Both the position numbers and the translations under genes were made by a program. From Pseudomonas sp. GM84 (GTDB lineage Bacteria; Pseudomonadota; Gammaproteobacteria; Pseudomonadales; Pseudomonadaceae), in contig NZ_AKJC01000111.1 in NCBI RefSeq assembly GCF_000282535.1, positions 1-45,152 on the forward strand: a stretch of 45,152 nucleotides of DNA. Direction: 5' to 3'. Shown here piece after piece: positions 33,180 through 41,243 of the stretch. The notes under the pieces were generated by a model. The model saw only the letters and a list, made by a program, of their open reading frames with translations, did no database searches and had not been told where the DNA came from. Numbering within the stretch: the first letter of the stretch is position 1; every line of letters starts with the position of its first letter.

Positions 33180-36100
33180 TCAGAACTTCGAATAGTTCAA
33201 CGCATCGACCAGCGCCGAACCGCCGATGCCCGTGAGCGATAGCAGCAGCGCGCGTACCAGCGGCTCGTCGGCATAACGGGAAAAGGCGCCCGTGTTCAGG
33301 GCCACGATGCGTTCGCGAAGCAAGCGGAACTTGGCGGACAAGGGTTCGTTGCCGGCGATTTCAAGCAGATACTGGTCGATTCGCTGAAGGCCGACAGTCC
33401 TGGCCTTTTCGGCTGCCCGACGCAGGGAGAGCGCCGAAAAAAGCAGGATCAGCCCCGTTAGCGTGAAGGTGATGATCATCCCTGGTGGCGTGGGCCAGTT
33501 GTCGAAGTAACTGCTGCGAGAAACGATCAGAATCAACAGCACAATGGTTGGCGCGTAGATCAGGCGGCTGACGGCGGCCGTGCGCTTGGCGATCAGGTTC
33601 AGGCCGAACCATTCGTCGATGCTTGGGTGGGCGGCCTTGTCCACGGGGTTGTCGAGGTCGCCGTAAAGCGCTTTTTGCTCACGTTGCAACTCCCTTGGCC
33701 AGATCCAATGCTCCTCGCTGAGCTGGCGTATGAAGCGGATCAACAACCAGTTGGCGTCGACGACCCAGAAAACCAGCAGGTTGAAAGCCAATAAGGAAGG
33801 AAGCCAACTCCAGATTCCCAACGACAGGTTGCCCCGTATGGGGCTGCCGTCAAAGGGCCATAGCACGAACAGCAAGCTGGTGAGTGCCACGAAGATCCAG
33901 GCGCTCAGGATCGCGCGCAACAGCCTGGCCCCGAAGCTGCCGCAAATGCGATGCTCGCGCCAGTAGTACAGGACTTCTCTGGGGCCACGGTGGTTATGCT
34001 CCGGCTCAGGCTGGGGGGTGGGCGAGAGCGGCAGGAAAACATGGCTGAGCCATAGGCCTAACGCATTGAACAAACGCCTCATGGGCCTCAGTTTTCCATC
34101 CTCGGTCAAGGCACGAAGCTGCTGCCATAAACCGGGCCGCTTTTCACCCTTGGCGCCTTGCAGGTGGAACTCGCGCTCAAGCTGTTGATGATTCAGACGC
34201 AGGCTGCGCGCCCCCCATGCCAGCGCGGCTATCGAGATGATCACCGCGAGCAAACGCAGGGCCAGGGTTGGCCAGGCACTGATGCCTTCGAAAAGGAACA
34301 TCGGTTCGCCCAAGCCTTCTTCGGTCAGGCTTTCGCGTTGCTGGTAAGCGCGCAGCAGCACCAGGATGAAGATCACCAGCGGCACCACCAGATACCAGGC
34401 CTTGGCATCGAAGAGGCCTGCGGCCGCCTTGTCTTTGTTCTGGGCGCGACGGTTCAGACCGGACCCGACCAACCCCAGCAGGATCAGGGCGAAAGTGACC
34501 CACAGCATCTCGACACGCCAGGACTGCATGGCCACCCATGCAGTCAGCGCTGCCACGCCATACATTGCGGGTGGCACCCATGCGCTCACCCCCATCCTTC
34601 CCTGGCGGTTGCTGCTGCCCCACCAGCTCAGTATCAGCCCGAGGGCCACCAGCAACACGGCCAACGGCCCTGCCAGGAAATACGACAGGATTGCGTGCAG
34701 CAGGTGTTTCACTGCGCCGGAAGGTTCTGGGTAAATGGGTGGGGAAGGGTCCTGCAGGCAGCGCAAGGCCATGATGTCCTGCGGACGAATATAGGTGCCC
34801 TGGCCCGATCGATTGCTGATAGGCGCGCAATCGGGCGAGCGCCGTTTGGTGGAACTGCTTTCCAACGGTATGAAGCCACTGATGCCTACTTCATAGATGC
34901 TTGGCGACAAGATGCCGGCTTTGGAGTAATCGAACTTCCAACGTTTGGCGTCGAACGGCTCGGGGGCCAGTGCTGCCAGCACCGAGACGAACACTGCACT
35001 TTGCAGGCTGTCGCGAAACGGCGGCATCTCCTGCTGCAAGGCCCGGGTCAATGTCAGGCCGTAGGGCGATGCCAGCACCAGATTGCGCGTCACCTGGGCT
35101 TGCCCGCGTTGCAACATGCGCGCATCCAGGTCCGTGGAGAAAAACAACTTGTTTGGCATCCGGTTCTTCAGCGCCTGCAGCACCAGCAGCTTGTCATACG
35201 TATCCAGGCCTAACACTCCAATGGCGCCGATGCCGCTCTGGCCGGCGTTACGGTACATTTGGTCCTGCAGCAGGATGTGATCGGCAAGCCGGCGCAAGTA
35301 GTCCAATTGCGAGTTGCCGTCAGATTTTTCCAGCGGGCTGAGGTCGACTGTGCGACTTTCCTTTTCGGTTTTCTGGTCAGTCTTGGCGATGGTGTCTTCG
35401 GGTAGACGGCCGTCCAGACCGCGTAGGTAGCTGTAGCGAAGGACCCATGGGTCGACCTTGTAGGTGTCCACGGGCGGCATCGACGGCCGCTCGGCGATTT
35501 TAATGCGGAAACTTTCTATCAATGCTCGGCTGTAGAAACTGTCCCATTCAGAAATCAGCGCGATGCGATTGGCATTGCGCCATTCGGCGCCAGGGAAGCA
35601 TTGCCTTTCGTCTTTCGGTGTGGCGCATTGTGCACCGGCCGCTGGGTCGACGTGGCGCAGCTTGAGCTCGTCCAGTAACAGGCGGGCCATCGTGGTGTCG
35701 TCGCTGACGGTGCGTATCAGCTGCATGCCTTTGAACGAGTCGATTTCCTTTTGGTTGCGTTTGTCGAAGTCGTTGAGCAACAGTTTCCTGTCAGCTGTGG
35801 CCAAGGGTGAATAGATTTCGATGTTCTGCGCAATTTCTACTGCCTTGGCGTTTTTTTCGGGTAGAGGTTCGCCGTCAGTGCCGAGCCCATAGCGTACGCG
35901 GGCCTCTTCTCTATACAGGGTGCGCAGCATTTGTGAATCGGCCGGCCCGATTACCTTGAGGATGTCGGTGGCTGCACTATCGCTCAACGCGTTTTTTAGA
36001 TGTCTCAGTTGGGCCAGCGGATTCTCCCCGAGCGCATCCTGCTTGAGCCAGAGCAGCCTTACTCGCGCGGGAGGCGGCTGTTCTTCGTCGCTGGCTTGGG

Positions 36101-36647
36101 TGGGTATCAATGGGTCGGCGACGAAGTCCTCGTAGGGGACTTCCACATCTGCAACTACCTCGGTTTCTTCTTTGCCTTGCGCGGTTTTTATTGTCCTGGC
36201 CTCGCCAAGCCTCAACGGGTCGATGCTCATGGCCAGGCAGCCAAGATGTTGCTCATCTTCGGGTACCAGACGGGCCCCCTTCAGGCCTGCCAGAATGGCG
36301 TAGCGCATGCGGCGGCGAAGTTCGACAGTTTCGGCATAGGCGCCATCCTCGACCAACGCCACGATAAGTTGTGCCTTTGTCGGGGGGGAATTTACGGTGC
36401 AGGCCGTTGGTACGGGTGTGATCTTCAAGTCTTTGACACGTTTACGGTAACGCTCAAGCGCATCGAAAGGGTCTTGCCACAGACGTGCTTCGATCGGCAT
36501 GTGCGGCTGGAACTGGCCGCCCTCGGGGCGTGTTTCCAAAAAAGGCGCACGGCTCAGGGCGAATGCAGAAACGACAAGGCTGAGTATCAATGCACTGCCT
36601 GGCAGCCAGACGGCATAGTTGCTCGTTGAATTATTGTTTGTGTCCAT
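33180..36647 (-). CDS. Large polytopic membrane protein, unrecognised
   Basis: The product has 1155 aa. A first membrane helix (about 12-32) is followed by roughly 600 residues of probably periplasmic soluble sequence. A group of helices follows near 645-675, 690-710, 715-735, 750-768 and 795-815, and further ones near 915-935, 945-968, 1028-1045 and 1055-1075. Within the soluble part, about 465-530 (IGVLGLDTYDKLLVLQAL, then LFFSTDLDARML and NLVLASPYGL) looks like a type-I periplasmic-binding fold, which would make it a receptor; this is tentative. The 5' third looks more AT-rich than its neighbours. It leads the operon with the wall and lipid hydrolase candidates, so it could anchor, sense for or export them. 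Confidence 0.7.
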   Translation of the reverse strand: MDTNNNSTSNYAVWLPGSALILSLVVSAFALSRAPFLETRPEGGQFQPHMPIEARLWQDPFDALERYRKRVKDLKITPVPTACTVNSPPTKAQLIVALVEDGAYAETVELRRRMRYAILAGLKGARLVPEDEQHLGCLAMSIDPLRLGEARTIKTAQGKEETEVVADVEVPYEDFVADPLIPTQASDEEQPPPARVRLLWLKQDALGENPLAQLRHLKNALSDSAATDILKVIGPADSQMLRTLYREEARVRYGLGTDGEPLPEKNAKAVEIAQNIEIYSPLATADRKLLLNDFDKRNQKEIDSFKGMQLIRTVSDDTTMARLLLDELKLRHVDPAAGAQCATPKDERQCFPGAEWRNANRIALISEWDSFYSRALIESFRIKIAERPSMPPVDTYKVDPWVLRYSYLRGLDGRLPEDTIAKTDQKTEKESRTVDLSPLEKSDGNSQLDYLRRLADHILLQDQMYRNAGQSGIGAIGVLGLDTYDKLLVLQALKNRMPNKLFFSTDLDARMLQRGQAQVTRNLVLASPYGLTLTRALQQEMPPFRDSLQSAVFVSVLAALAPEPFDAKRWKFDYSKAGILSPSIYEVGISGFIPLESSSTKRRSPDCAPISNRSGQGTYIRPQDIMALRCLQDPSPPIYPEPSGAVKHLLHAILSYFLAGPLAVLLVALGLILSWWGSSNRQGRMGVSAWVPPAMYGVAALTAWVAMQSWRVEMLWVTFALILLGLVGSGLNRRAQNKDKAAAGLFDAKAWYLVVPLVIFILVLLRAYQQRESLTEEGLGEPMFLFEGISAWPTLALRLLAVIISIAALAWGARSLRLNHQQLEREFHLQGAKGEKRPGLWQQLRALTEDGKLRPMRRLFNALGLWLSHVFLPLSPTPQPEPEHNHRGPREVLYYWREHRICGSFGARLLRAILSAWIFVALTSLLFVLWPFDGSPIRGNLSLGIWSWLPSLLAFNLLVFWVVDANWLLIRFIRQLSEEHWIWPRELQREQKALYGDLDNPVDKAAHPSIDEWFGLNLIAKRTAAVSRLIYAPTIVLLILIVSRSSYFDNWPTPPGMIITFTLTGLILLFSALSLRRAAEKARTVGLQRIDQYLLEIAGNEPLSAKFRLLRERIVALNTGAFSRYADEPLVRALLLSLTGIGGSALVDALNYSKF

Positions 36648-36762
36648 TGTGCATTACCTGAATCAGGTCGCCCTTGGCACAGGAGCGGGACCGGATCCAG
36701 CAGCCACGAACAGCGGCTTGCACTACGTCGATGGGGTCGAACGTGCGGAGCGGCGGACATTG

Positions 36763-36780
36763 GTCTCTGTTAACAGAGAC
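36763..36780. promoter_or_regulatory. Perfect 18-bp palindrome GTCTCTGTTAACAGAGAC
   Basis: All nine base pairs are symmetric around TT|AA. It is about 116 bases upstream of the membrane-protein start and is followed at once by a GGCAAGTT unit. It is a strong candidate for a dimeric regulator site; the regulator is unknown. Confidence 0.6.
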
Positions 36781-36812
36781 TGGCAAGTTGAAGTTTAGAA
36801 AAGACCGGCAGG

Positions 36813-36827
36813 CTGGCAAGTTGCCAG
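36813..36827. promoter_or_regulatory. Palindrome CTGGCAAGTTGCCAG
   Basis: This is a perfect 7-bp inverted repeat around one central base. Its half-sites GGCAAGTT and AAGTTGCC recur, more widely spaced, at 36894-36916. Confidence 0.55.
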
Positions 36828-36960
36828 ATTAGTGTGTTGCCTGTTTTCTGATGTTCGGTACACAAAAGTCAAGTACAAGGCGCCAAGTGTATCGGCAAGT
36901 TAACAGTCAAGTTGCCAGGGACATTGATTTTGATGTGCGTTGGTTAAACCTGTGGTTTTT

Positions 36961-37063
36961 CCTGTGGGAGCCGGCTTGCCGGCGATAGGGCCAGAACCGG
37001 CGCTGCAAGCCGGCCCCGTTTTGCCTGTTCCGGCCTCATCGCCGGCAAGCCGGCTCCCACAGG
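36961..37063. repeat. REP doublet, second type
   Basis: Arms CTGTGGGAGCCGGCTTGCCGG (36962 onward, written here with 21st base as end of arm omitted in pairing) and CCGGCAAGCCGGCTCCCACA near 37042-37061 flank a GC-rich centre. The same type lies at 15390-15472, and a half copy lies at 37237-37262. Confidence 0.8.
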
Positions 37064-37147
37064 GGGCGCGTCAACTTTCAGAAATTGAGTCAGGCAGTTG
37101 CTTTACAGGAATCGCATCAACTTTTTGAAATTGAGCAAGACAGTTGC
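37060..37147 (+). repeat. Two 42-bp REP-associated repeats, copies 2 and 3
   Basis: Copies at 37060-37101 and 37106-37147 are separated by four bases and share the tail GACAGTTGC or GGCAGTTGC. The second differs at only four positions from the copy at 15473-15514. The first begins directly at the end of a REP stem, as at 15473. Confidence 0.7.
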
Positions 37148-37208
37148 TCCCTCAGGTCCATCGCAGCTTTCAAAGCCTGCGGTATGCCGGTGGGAGCAAC
37201 TGTCTTGC
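37135..37208. repeat. 17-bp perfect inverted repeat with 40-base loop
   Basis: GCAAGACAGTTGCTCCC (37135-37151) is exactly complementary to GGGAGCAACTGTCTTGC (37192-37208). The left arm is the tail of a 42-bp repeat. The loop holds GCAGCTTTC...AAAGCCTGC, itself weakly symmetric. The stem would be stable and lies upstream of a half REP and the end of the TetR gene. Confidence 0.75.
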
Positions 37209-37312
37209 GCCCTATCCAGAAGCCTGCACGGTCACTGTGGGAGCCGGCTTGCCGGCGATCAGGCCGGGGCAGGCCGCTCGGGAAATGGGATCTTGCCGCC
37301 GTTCTGATCGGC

Positions 37313-37873
37313 TCAGGCGCCGAGCACCGCGGTGCTCGCCTGTATCAGCCACGCCTCGATCCCGGCCTCGTCCACCGGCCCAGGGCGCCGGCGCAGGCCG
37401 TGCGCCGTCTCGACCAGGGCGAAGATCGCTTCGCTGGCGCATGCCCTGCCGGTGCACGGCAAGGGCGCCCCGCGTCGGCCCTGGTCGATGTACGTCAACA
37501 GCGGCGCACGCAGGCGTCCCTGCGCCTTGTCCAGCCAGTGCCACTGGTCGCTCGTCAGGTGCCGGGCTTCATGGCGCAGCAGCAGATCCTCGTGCGGGTG
37601 CGAGCGCTGACGGGCCAGGAGGAACCGCAGGTAACCTGGCACGTCACGACTGAACGACCCGTTGTGCCACGCCGCCAGGCGTTGGGCCAGCACCTCGAGC
37701 AGCACATCCAGCAACAGGTCCTGCTTGCTCGCCACATGGTGATAGAGGCTGCCCGACTGCAACCCGCAACGCGCCGCCAGCTGGCGCATGCTCATGCCGG
37801 CAAAGCCACATTCGGCCATCAGCTCGGCGGCGTGCAGCAGCAGATCGGGCGTTCGCGAAGCGTTCTCGGCCAT
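37313..37873 (-). CDS. TetR-family transcriptional regulator
   Basis: The product has 186 aa. The N-terminal helix-turn-helix is ELMAECGFAGMSMRQLAARCGL followed by GSLYHHVASKQDLLLDVL, the standard TetR signature. The C-terminal ligand domain is unrecognised. The start at 37873 follows an AGAGGGATC site; an in-frame ATG at 37906 is less well placed. It is a lone gene between REP elements, on the same strand as the enoyl-CoA hydratase gene 306 bases upstream. Its target and ligand cannot be told from context. Confidence 0.85.
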   Translation of the reverse strand: MAENASRTPDLLLHAAELMAECGFAGMSMRQLAARCGLQSGSLYHHVASKQDLLLDVLLEVLAQRLAAWHNGSFSRDVPGYLRFLLARQRSHPHEDLLLRHEARHLTSDQWHWLDKAQGRLRAPLLTYIDQGRRGAPLPCTGRACASEAIFALVETAHGLRRRPGPVDEAGIEAWLIQASTAVLGA

Positions 37874-38178
37874 GGGGATCCCTCTGGTGTCGTTGTTGTG
37901 TGCCATCACCCTAGGCGCGTGTCTCACTAGCGGATAGGCCGGGATTGACTGGCTCACTGTATTCACCATTACCGTGCTGGACACCCCCCAAATGGATATT
38001 GCCCCCGGCTCAATGGCCTGCACTTGTGGGAGCGGGCTTGTCCCGCGAAAGGGCCGGCCCAGGCAACAGAGGTGTATGGCCAGGGCTTCGCCCTGGTTCG
38101 CGGGACAAGCCCGCTCCCACAAGTTGACACCCACAAGTCGATACCCACAAGTGCCTGCCAAGACTCGGTTCAGGCAGC
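37874..38178. repeat. Gap with REP doublet and CCCACAAGT triplet
   Basis: A REP doublet of the first type occupies about 38026-38122, with arms GTGGGAGCGGGCTTGTCCCG and CGGGACAAGCCCGCTCCCAC and an inner hairpin CCAGGGC...GCCCTGG. After it CCCACAAGT occurs three times at about 17-base intervals up to 38152. No gene is seen. The elements probably end the hydratase transcript. Confidence 0.75.
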
Positions 38179-38925
38179 CTAGCGCTTCGCCATTGCCGCT
38201 AGCGCAGCCTTCGCTTCATCACTGTTCAGCCGCTCGATGAACAGCAGCCCTTCCTTGGCCACCGTCGCCGCCAGTTCTTCCCGATGCGCATCCTTGAGCA
38301 AGCGCTTGCTGATGCGCAGCGCATCGGCCGGCAACTGCTGCAACCGCCGCGCAAGCTTCACGGCGGCGGCCTGGCACTGTGCGCCATCCTCTAACAGCTC
38401 GGTCGCCAGGCCCCATTGCACGGCCCGCTCGCCGTCGATCAGCTGGCTGCACAGCAACAACTGCGCAGCCCGGGCATGCCCCAGCAGCCGTGGCAGCAAC
38501 AGGCTCGCGCCAAACTCCGGGCACACGCCCAACGGCACGAACGGCGTGCGCAACTTGGCGTCGCGGGCCACCAGTACCTGGTCGCAATGCAGCAGCACGG
38601 TGGTGCCGATGCCGATCGCAGGCCCCGCAACCGCAGCGATCAGCGGCTTGTCCAGCGCCAGCACCGCCCACATCATGCGAAACACCGGGCTTTGCAGGTC
38701 GGTCGGGGGCTGGTCGAGGAAGTCCGGCAAGTCGTTGCCGGCGGTAAAGCACTCGGCGCTGCCGGTCAGCACGATCACCTCGACCTGCGGGTCGCTGTTG
38801 GCCGACTCGAACAACTCCGCCAGCCGCGTGTACATGGCGTTGGTCAGGGCATTGAGCTTGTCCGGGCGGTTCAGGCGCAGGGTCAGCAGGCCTTCGTCGA
38901 GTTCGTGCTGGATCAGGTCGGTCAT
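38179..38925 (-). CDS. Enoyl-CoA hydratase/isomerase family protein
   Basis: The product is a 248-aa crotonase-fold protein. AECFTAGNDLPDF and AVAGPAIGIGTTVLLHCDQVLVA form the two oxyanion-hole segments, and LGVCPEFGASLLLPRLLG carries the single usual catalytic acidic residue. A lone Glu in a PEFGAS context is common in enoyl-CoA isomerase-like members, so the exact reaction is open. An AGAGG site precedes ATG 38925. It is divergent from the BetI-like regulator, which may control it. A crotonase gene close to the aruRS and permease genes also fits my memory of the P. aeruginosa PA4976-PA4983 region. Confidence 0.88.
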   Translation of the reverse strand: MTDLIQHELDEGLLTLRLNRPDKLNALTNAMYTRLAELFESANSDPQVEVIVLTGSAECFTAGNDLPDFLDQPPTDLQSPVFRMMWAVLALDKPLIAAVAGPAIGIGTTVLLHCDQVLVARDAKLRTPFVPLGVCPEFGASLLLPRLLGHARAAQLLLCSQLIDGERAVQWGLATELLEDGAQCQAAAVKLARRLQQLPADALRISKRLLKDAHREELAATVAKEGLLFIERLNSDEAKAALAAMAKR

Positions 38926-39041
38926 CAGGAGCCTCTGTTGTTTTTGTGAGGGGTGCTGAAGCAGGTGTCGCCGGAGTATCGCGTTTCAGGCGACTTGCTG
39001 TACAGTCGTTCAACTGGACTATCCCCGCTTGAGGACGACCG
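38926..39041. promoter_or_regulatory. Divergent gap between hydratase and TetR/BetI-like genes
   Basis: This 116-base intergenic region must hold the promoters of both divergent genes. A GAGGACG ribosome-binding site precedes ATG 39042. I recognised no clear operator palindrome. Confidence 0.35.
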
Positions 39042-39689
39042 ATGACCCAGGAAGCCCGCTTCAGCCGCATGCTGCCCGAACTGCGCAAGGCCAATCTGGT
39101 CGAGGCCACGCTGGCCTGCCTGAAGCGTCATGGCTTCCAGGGCGCCTCGATCCGCAAGATTTCTGCCGAAGCCGGTGTCTCGGTGGGGCTGATCAGCCAC
39201 CACTATTCCGGCAAGGACGAGCTGGTCGCCGAGGCTTACATGGCCGTCACCGGCCGGGTCATGCAACTGCTGCGCGAGGCCATGGACCAGGTCGCGCCCA
39301 ACGCGCGCGAACGCCTGTCGGCCTTCTTCCGTGGCTCGTTCAGCGCCGAGCTGCTCGACCCGCAGCTGCTCGACGCCTGGCTGGCGTTCTGGGGCGCGGT
39401 GAAAACCGCCGAGGCGATCAACCAGGTGCACGACCATTCCTACGGTGAATACCGCCGCGAACTGCGTAGCCTGCTCAGCGAACTGGCGCGGGAGGAGGGC
39501 TGGGAAGACTTCGACGCGGACCTTGCCGCCATCAGCCTCAGTGCCCTGCTCGACGGGCTGTGGCTGGAGTCGGGCCTGAACCCGGGCACCTTCACCCCGT
39601 CCCAGGGCGTGCAGATCTGCGAAGCCTGGGTCGACGGCCTGCAGGCCGGCGGTCGGCAACGTTTCACCCTGACCCGCGAGGGCTGTTGA
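39042..39689 (+). CDS. TetR-family regulator, BetI-like
   Basis: The product has 215 aa. The DNA-binding part ATLACLKRHGFQGASIRKISAEAGVSVGLISHHYSGKDELV matches TetR proteins, and the ISHHYSGKDELV and C-terminal SLSALLDGLWLESGL segments are BetI-like. No choline or betaine genes are nearby, so the bet function is not implied. It is divergent from the enoyl-CoA hydratase and 76 bases upstream of the response regulator; either could be its target. Confidence 0.82.
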   Translation: MTQEARFSRMLPELRKANLVEATLACLKRHGFQGASIRKISAEAGVSVGLISHHYSGKDELVAEAYMAVTGRVMQLLREAMDQVAPNARERLSAFFRGSFSAELLDPQLLDAWLAFWGAVKTAEAINQVHDHSYGEYRRELRSLLSELAREEGWEDFDADLAAISLSALLDGLWLESGLNPGTFTPSQGVQICEAWVDGLQAGGRQRFTLTREGC

Positions 39690-39765
39690 TCGGCCGTTCA
39701 GCAATCGCTAGTCTTGGCGCACTCTAATAAGAAACACGCCTACGGGCGCTTCAGGACCCTACGCA

Positions 39766-40482
39766 ATGACCTCTCGCGTACTGATCGTCGACGACGATCC
39801 GCTGATTCGTGACTTGCTCCAGGCCTACCTGTCCCAGGAAGGCTATACCGTCCACTGCGCCGCGACCGCGGAACAAGCCGAAACGCTGTTGGCCGAACAG
39901 CCGGTGGAGCTGGTGATGCTGGACATCCGCCTGCCCGGCAAGGACGGCCTGACCTTGACCCGCGAGCTGCGGGTGCGCTCGGAAGTGGGGATCATCCTGA
40001 TCACCGGGCGCAACGACGAGATCGACCGCATCGTCGGCCTGGAATGCGGCGCCGACGACTACGTGAGCAAACCGCTCAACCCCCGTGAACTGGTGTCCCG
40101 CGCGAAGAACCTGATCCGTCGCGTGCGCCACGCCCAGGGCGCCCGGCCGGCCGGGCCTGCCAACGTCACCCTCAAGCAGTTCGGCGACTGGTCGCTGGAC
40201 TGCGACCGCCGCCGCCTGATCGATCCGCAAGGGGCTGAAACCTTGCTGACCCACGGCGAATTCCAGCTGCTCAGCGTGTTCCTGCGCAACAGCGGCCATA
40301 CCCTGAGCCGCGACCAGTTGATGGACCAGATCCGCAACCGCGAGTGGGTGCCCAACGACCGCTCCATCGACGTACTGGTCGGCCGCCTGCGGCGCAAGCT
40401 GCACGACGACCCGGCCGAGCCTGAGCTGATCATCACCATCCACGGCGCCGGTTACCTGTTCACCGCCAGCGTGGCCGCGTGA
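39766..40482 (+). CDS. aruR: OmpR-family response regulator, AruR-like
   Basis: The product has 238 aa. The receiver has DDD at 9-11, phospho-acceptor Asp53 and Lys102. The winged helix (about 140-238) reads LLTHGEFQLLSVFLRNSGHTLSRDQL and IDVLVGRLRRKLHDDP, ending in IHGAGYLFTA. The operon with a periplasmic binding protein, a hybrid kinase and a permease resembles AruR, which activates arginine transaminase genes in P. aeruginosa. The symbol rests on context and resemblance, so TorR-like or another amino-acid regulator remains possible. An AGGA site precedes the ATG, and the stop overlaps the next start (GTGA). Confidence 0.75.
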   Translation: MTSRVLIVDDDPLIRDLLQAYLSQEGYTVHCAATAEQAETLLAEQPVELVMLDIRLPGKDGLTLTRELRVRSEVGIILITGRNDEIDRIVGLECGADDYVSKPLNPRELVSRAKNLIRRVRHAQGARPAGPANVTLKQFGDWSLDCDRRRLIDPQGAETLLTHGEFQLLSVFLRNSGHTLSRDQLMDQIRNREWVPNDRSIDVLVGRLRRKLHDDPAEPELIITIHGAGYLFTASVAA

Positions 40483-41243
40483 GGCAATACCTGCTCGGCG
40501 TGCTGGCGCTGCTGGCCAGCGCGGCGCTGCAGGCCGCAGAAACCCTCCGCTATTGCGATTATCCGGTGTACCCCCCTGTGTCCTGGAGCGATGGCAAGCA
40601 GCCGCGCGGGCTGGCGCCGACGGTGGTCCGCGAGCTGTTCGGGCGGCTGGGCTACCAGGTCGAGATGGTGGTGCTGGGCAACTGGCAGCGCTGCCTGCTC
40701 GACGCCGCCGAAGGGCGGGTGGATGTGGTGCTGGCCTACACCTCGGAGCAGCGTGCCCAGTCCATGCGCTTTTCCCAGGTGCCGGTGCTGCGCGAGGAAG
40801 TGGCGGTGTTCGCCAACCGCCAGCGCCCGCTCAAGTTCGACAAGCTCGAAGACCTGGCCCAGTACCGCGGCGGTCTGCTGTTCGGCGAAAGTTACGGCCC
40901 CGAGTTCGACCGCTTCGTGGCGCAGCACCAGAACATCGAATGGGTCTCGGACAGCGGGCAGAACTTCGGCAAGTTGATACGCGGGCGCATCGACTTCGTG
41001 ATCCAGGAGCGGCGCACCGGCCAGCTGTTCGTCGAGTCCCTGCCCGGTGCCCGGGACATCGTCGCGCTGCCGGCGGCACTGAGCGTCGACTACCTGCGCG
41101 TGGCCGTGTCGCGCCGCTCGCCGCTGAGCGAGCGGATGAGCGAGATCGACGCGCAGCTGCAGAAGATGACCGACGCCGGCGAGCTGGAGCGCTGGCTGCA
41201 TGAAAGCGAGGTCACCTACCGCGACATGGTCAGCCAGCCATGA
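40479..41243 (+). CDS. Periplasmic solute-binding protein of the sensor operon
   Basis: This 254-aa protein begins with a GTG that overlaps the regulator's stop. A signal peptide is clear: MRQYLLGVLALLASAALQA, with cleavage likely before AETLRY. The rest is a family-3 substrate-binding fold, with CDYPVYPPVSW, GLAPTVVRELFGRLGYQVEMV, GRVDVVLAYT and GRIDFVIQE. No ABC permease or ATPase is nearby, so it probably acts as a ligand-sensing partner of the kinase rather than in transport. Its stop overlaps the kinase start by four bases, which supports a stoichiometric complex. Confidence 0.88.
   Translation: MRQYLLGVLALLASAALQAAETLRYCDYPVYPPVSWSDGKQPRGLAPTVVRELFGRLGYQVEMVVLGNWQRCLLDAAEGRVDVVLAYTSEQRAQSMRFSQVPVLREEVAVFANRQRPLKFDKLEDLAQYRGGLLFGESYGPEFDRFVAQHQNIEWVSDSGQNFGKLIRGRIDFVIQERRTGQLFVESLPGARDIVALPAALSVDYLRVAVSRRSPLSERMSEIDAQLQKMTDAGELERWLHESEVTYRDMVSQP

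Larger units (their letters stand above)
36648..36960. promoter_or_regulatory. Palindrome-rich upstream region of the membrane-hydrolase operon
   Basis: This is the most AT-rich stretch of the window and holds no convincing gene. It contains a perfect 18-bp palindrome (36763-36780), a 15-base one (36813-36827) and a spaced pair GGCAAGT...AAGTTGCC (36894-36916). GGCAAGTT occurs at 36782, 36815 and 36894 and the complement AACTTGCC twice. TTAACAG is shared by the first and third sites. It is the likely promoter and operator region for the leftward operon. Confidence 0.55.

Noticed and set aside
32280..33242. Plus-strand open frame opposite the lysozyme-like gene
   Set aside because: No motifs; it runs across two minus-strand genes and their ribosome-binding site.
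34158..35213. Plus-strand open frame opposite the membrane-protein gene
   Set aside because: His/Gln/Arg-rich antisense of hydrophobic helices; no start signal.
15525..36647. Prophage or integrative element
   Set aside because: No integrase, capsid, tail, terminase or att-type repeat was found; the lysozyme-like gene alone does not indicate a phage.
36631..36819. Possible 62-aa minus-strand gene in the palindrome-rich region
   Set aside because: It spans the palindromes and overlaps the membrane-protein start; no ribosome-binding site or family resemblance.
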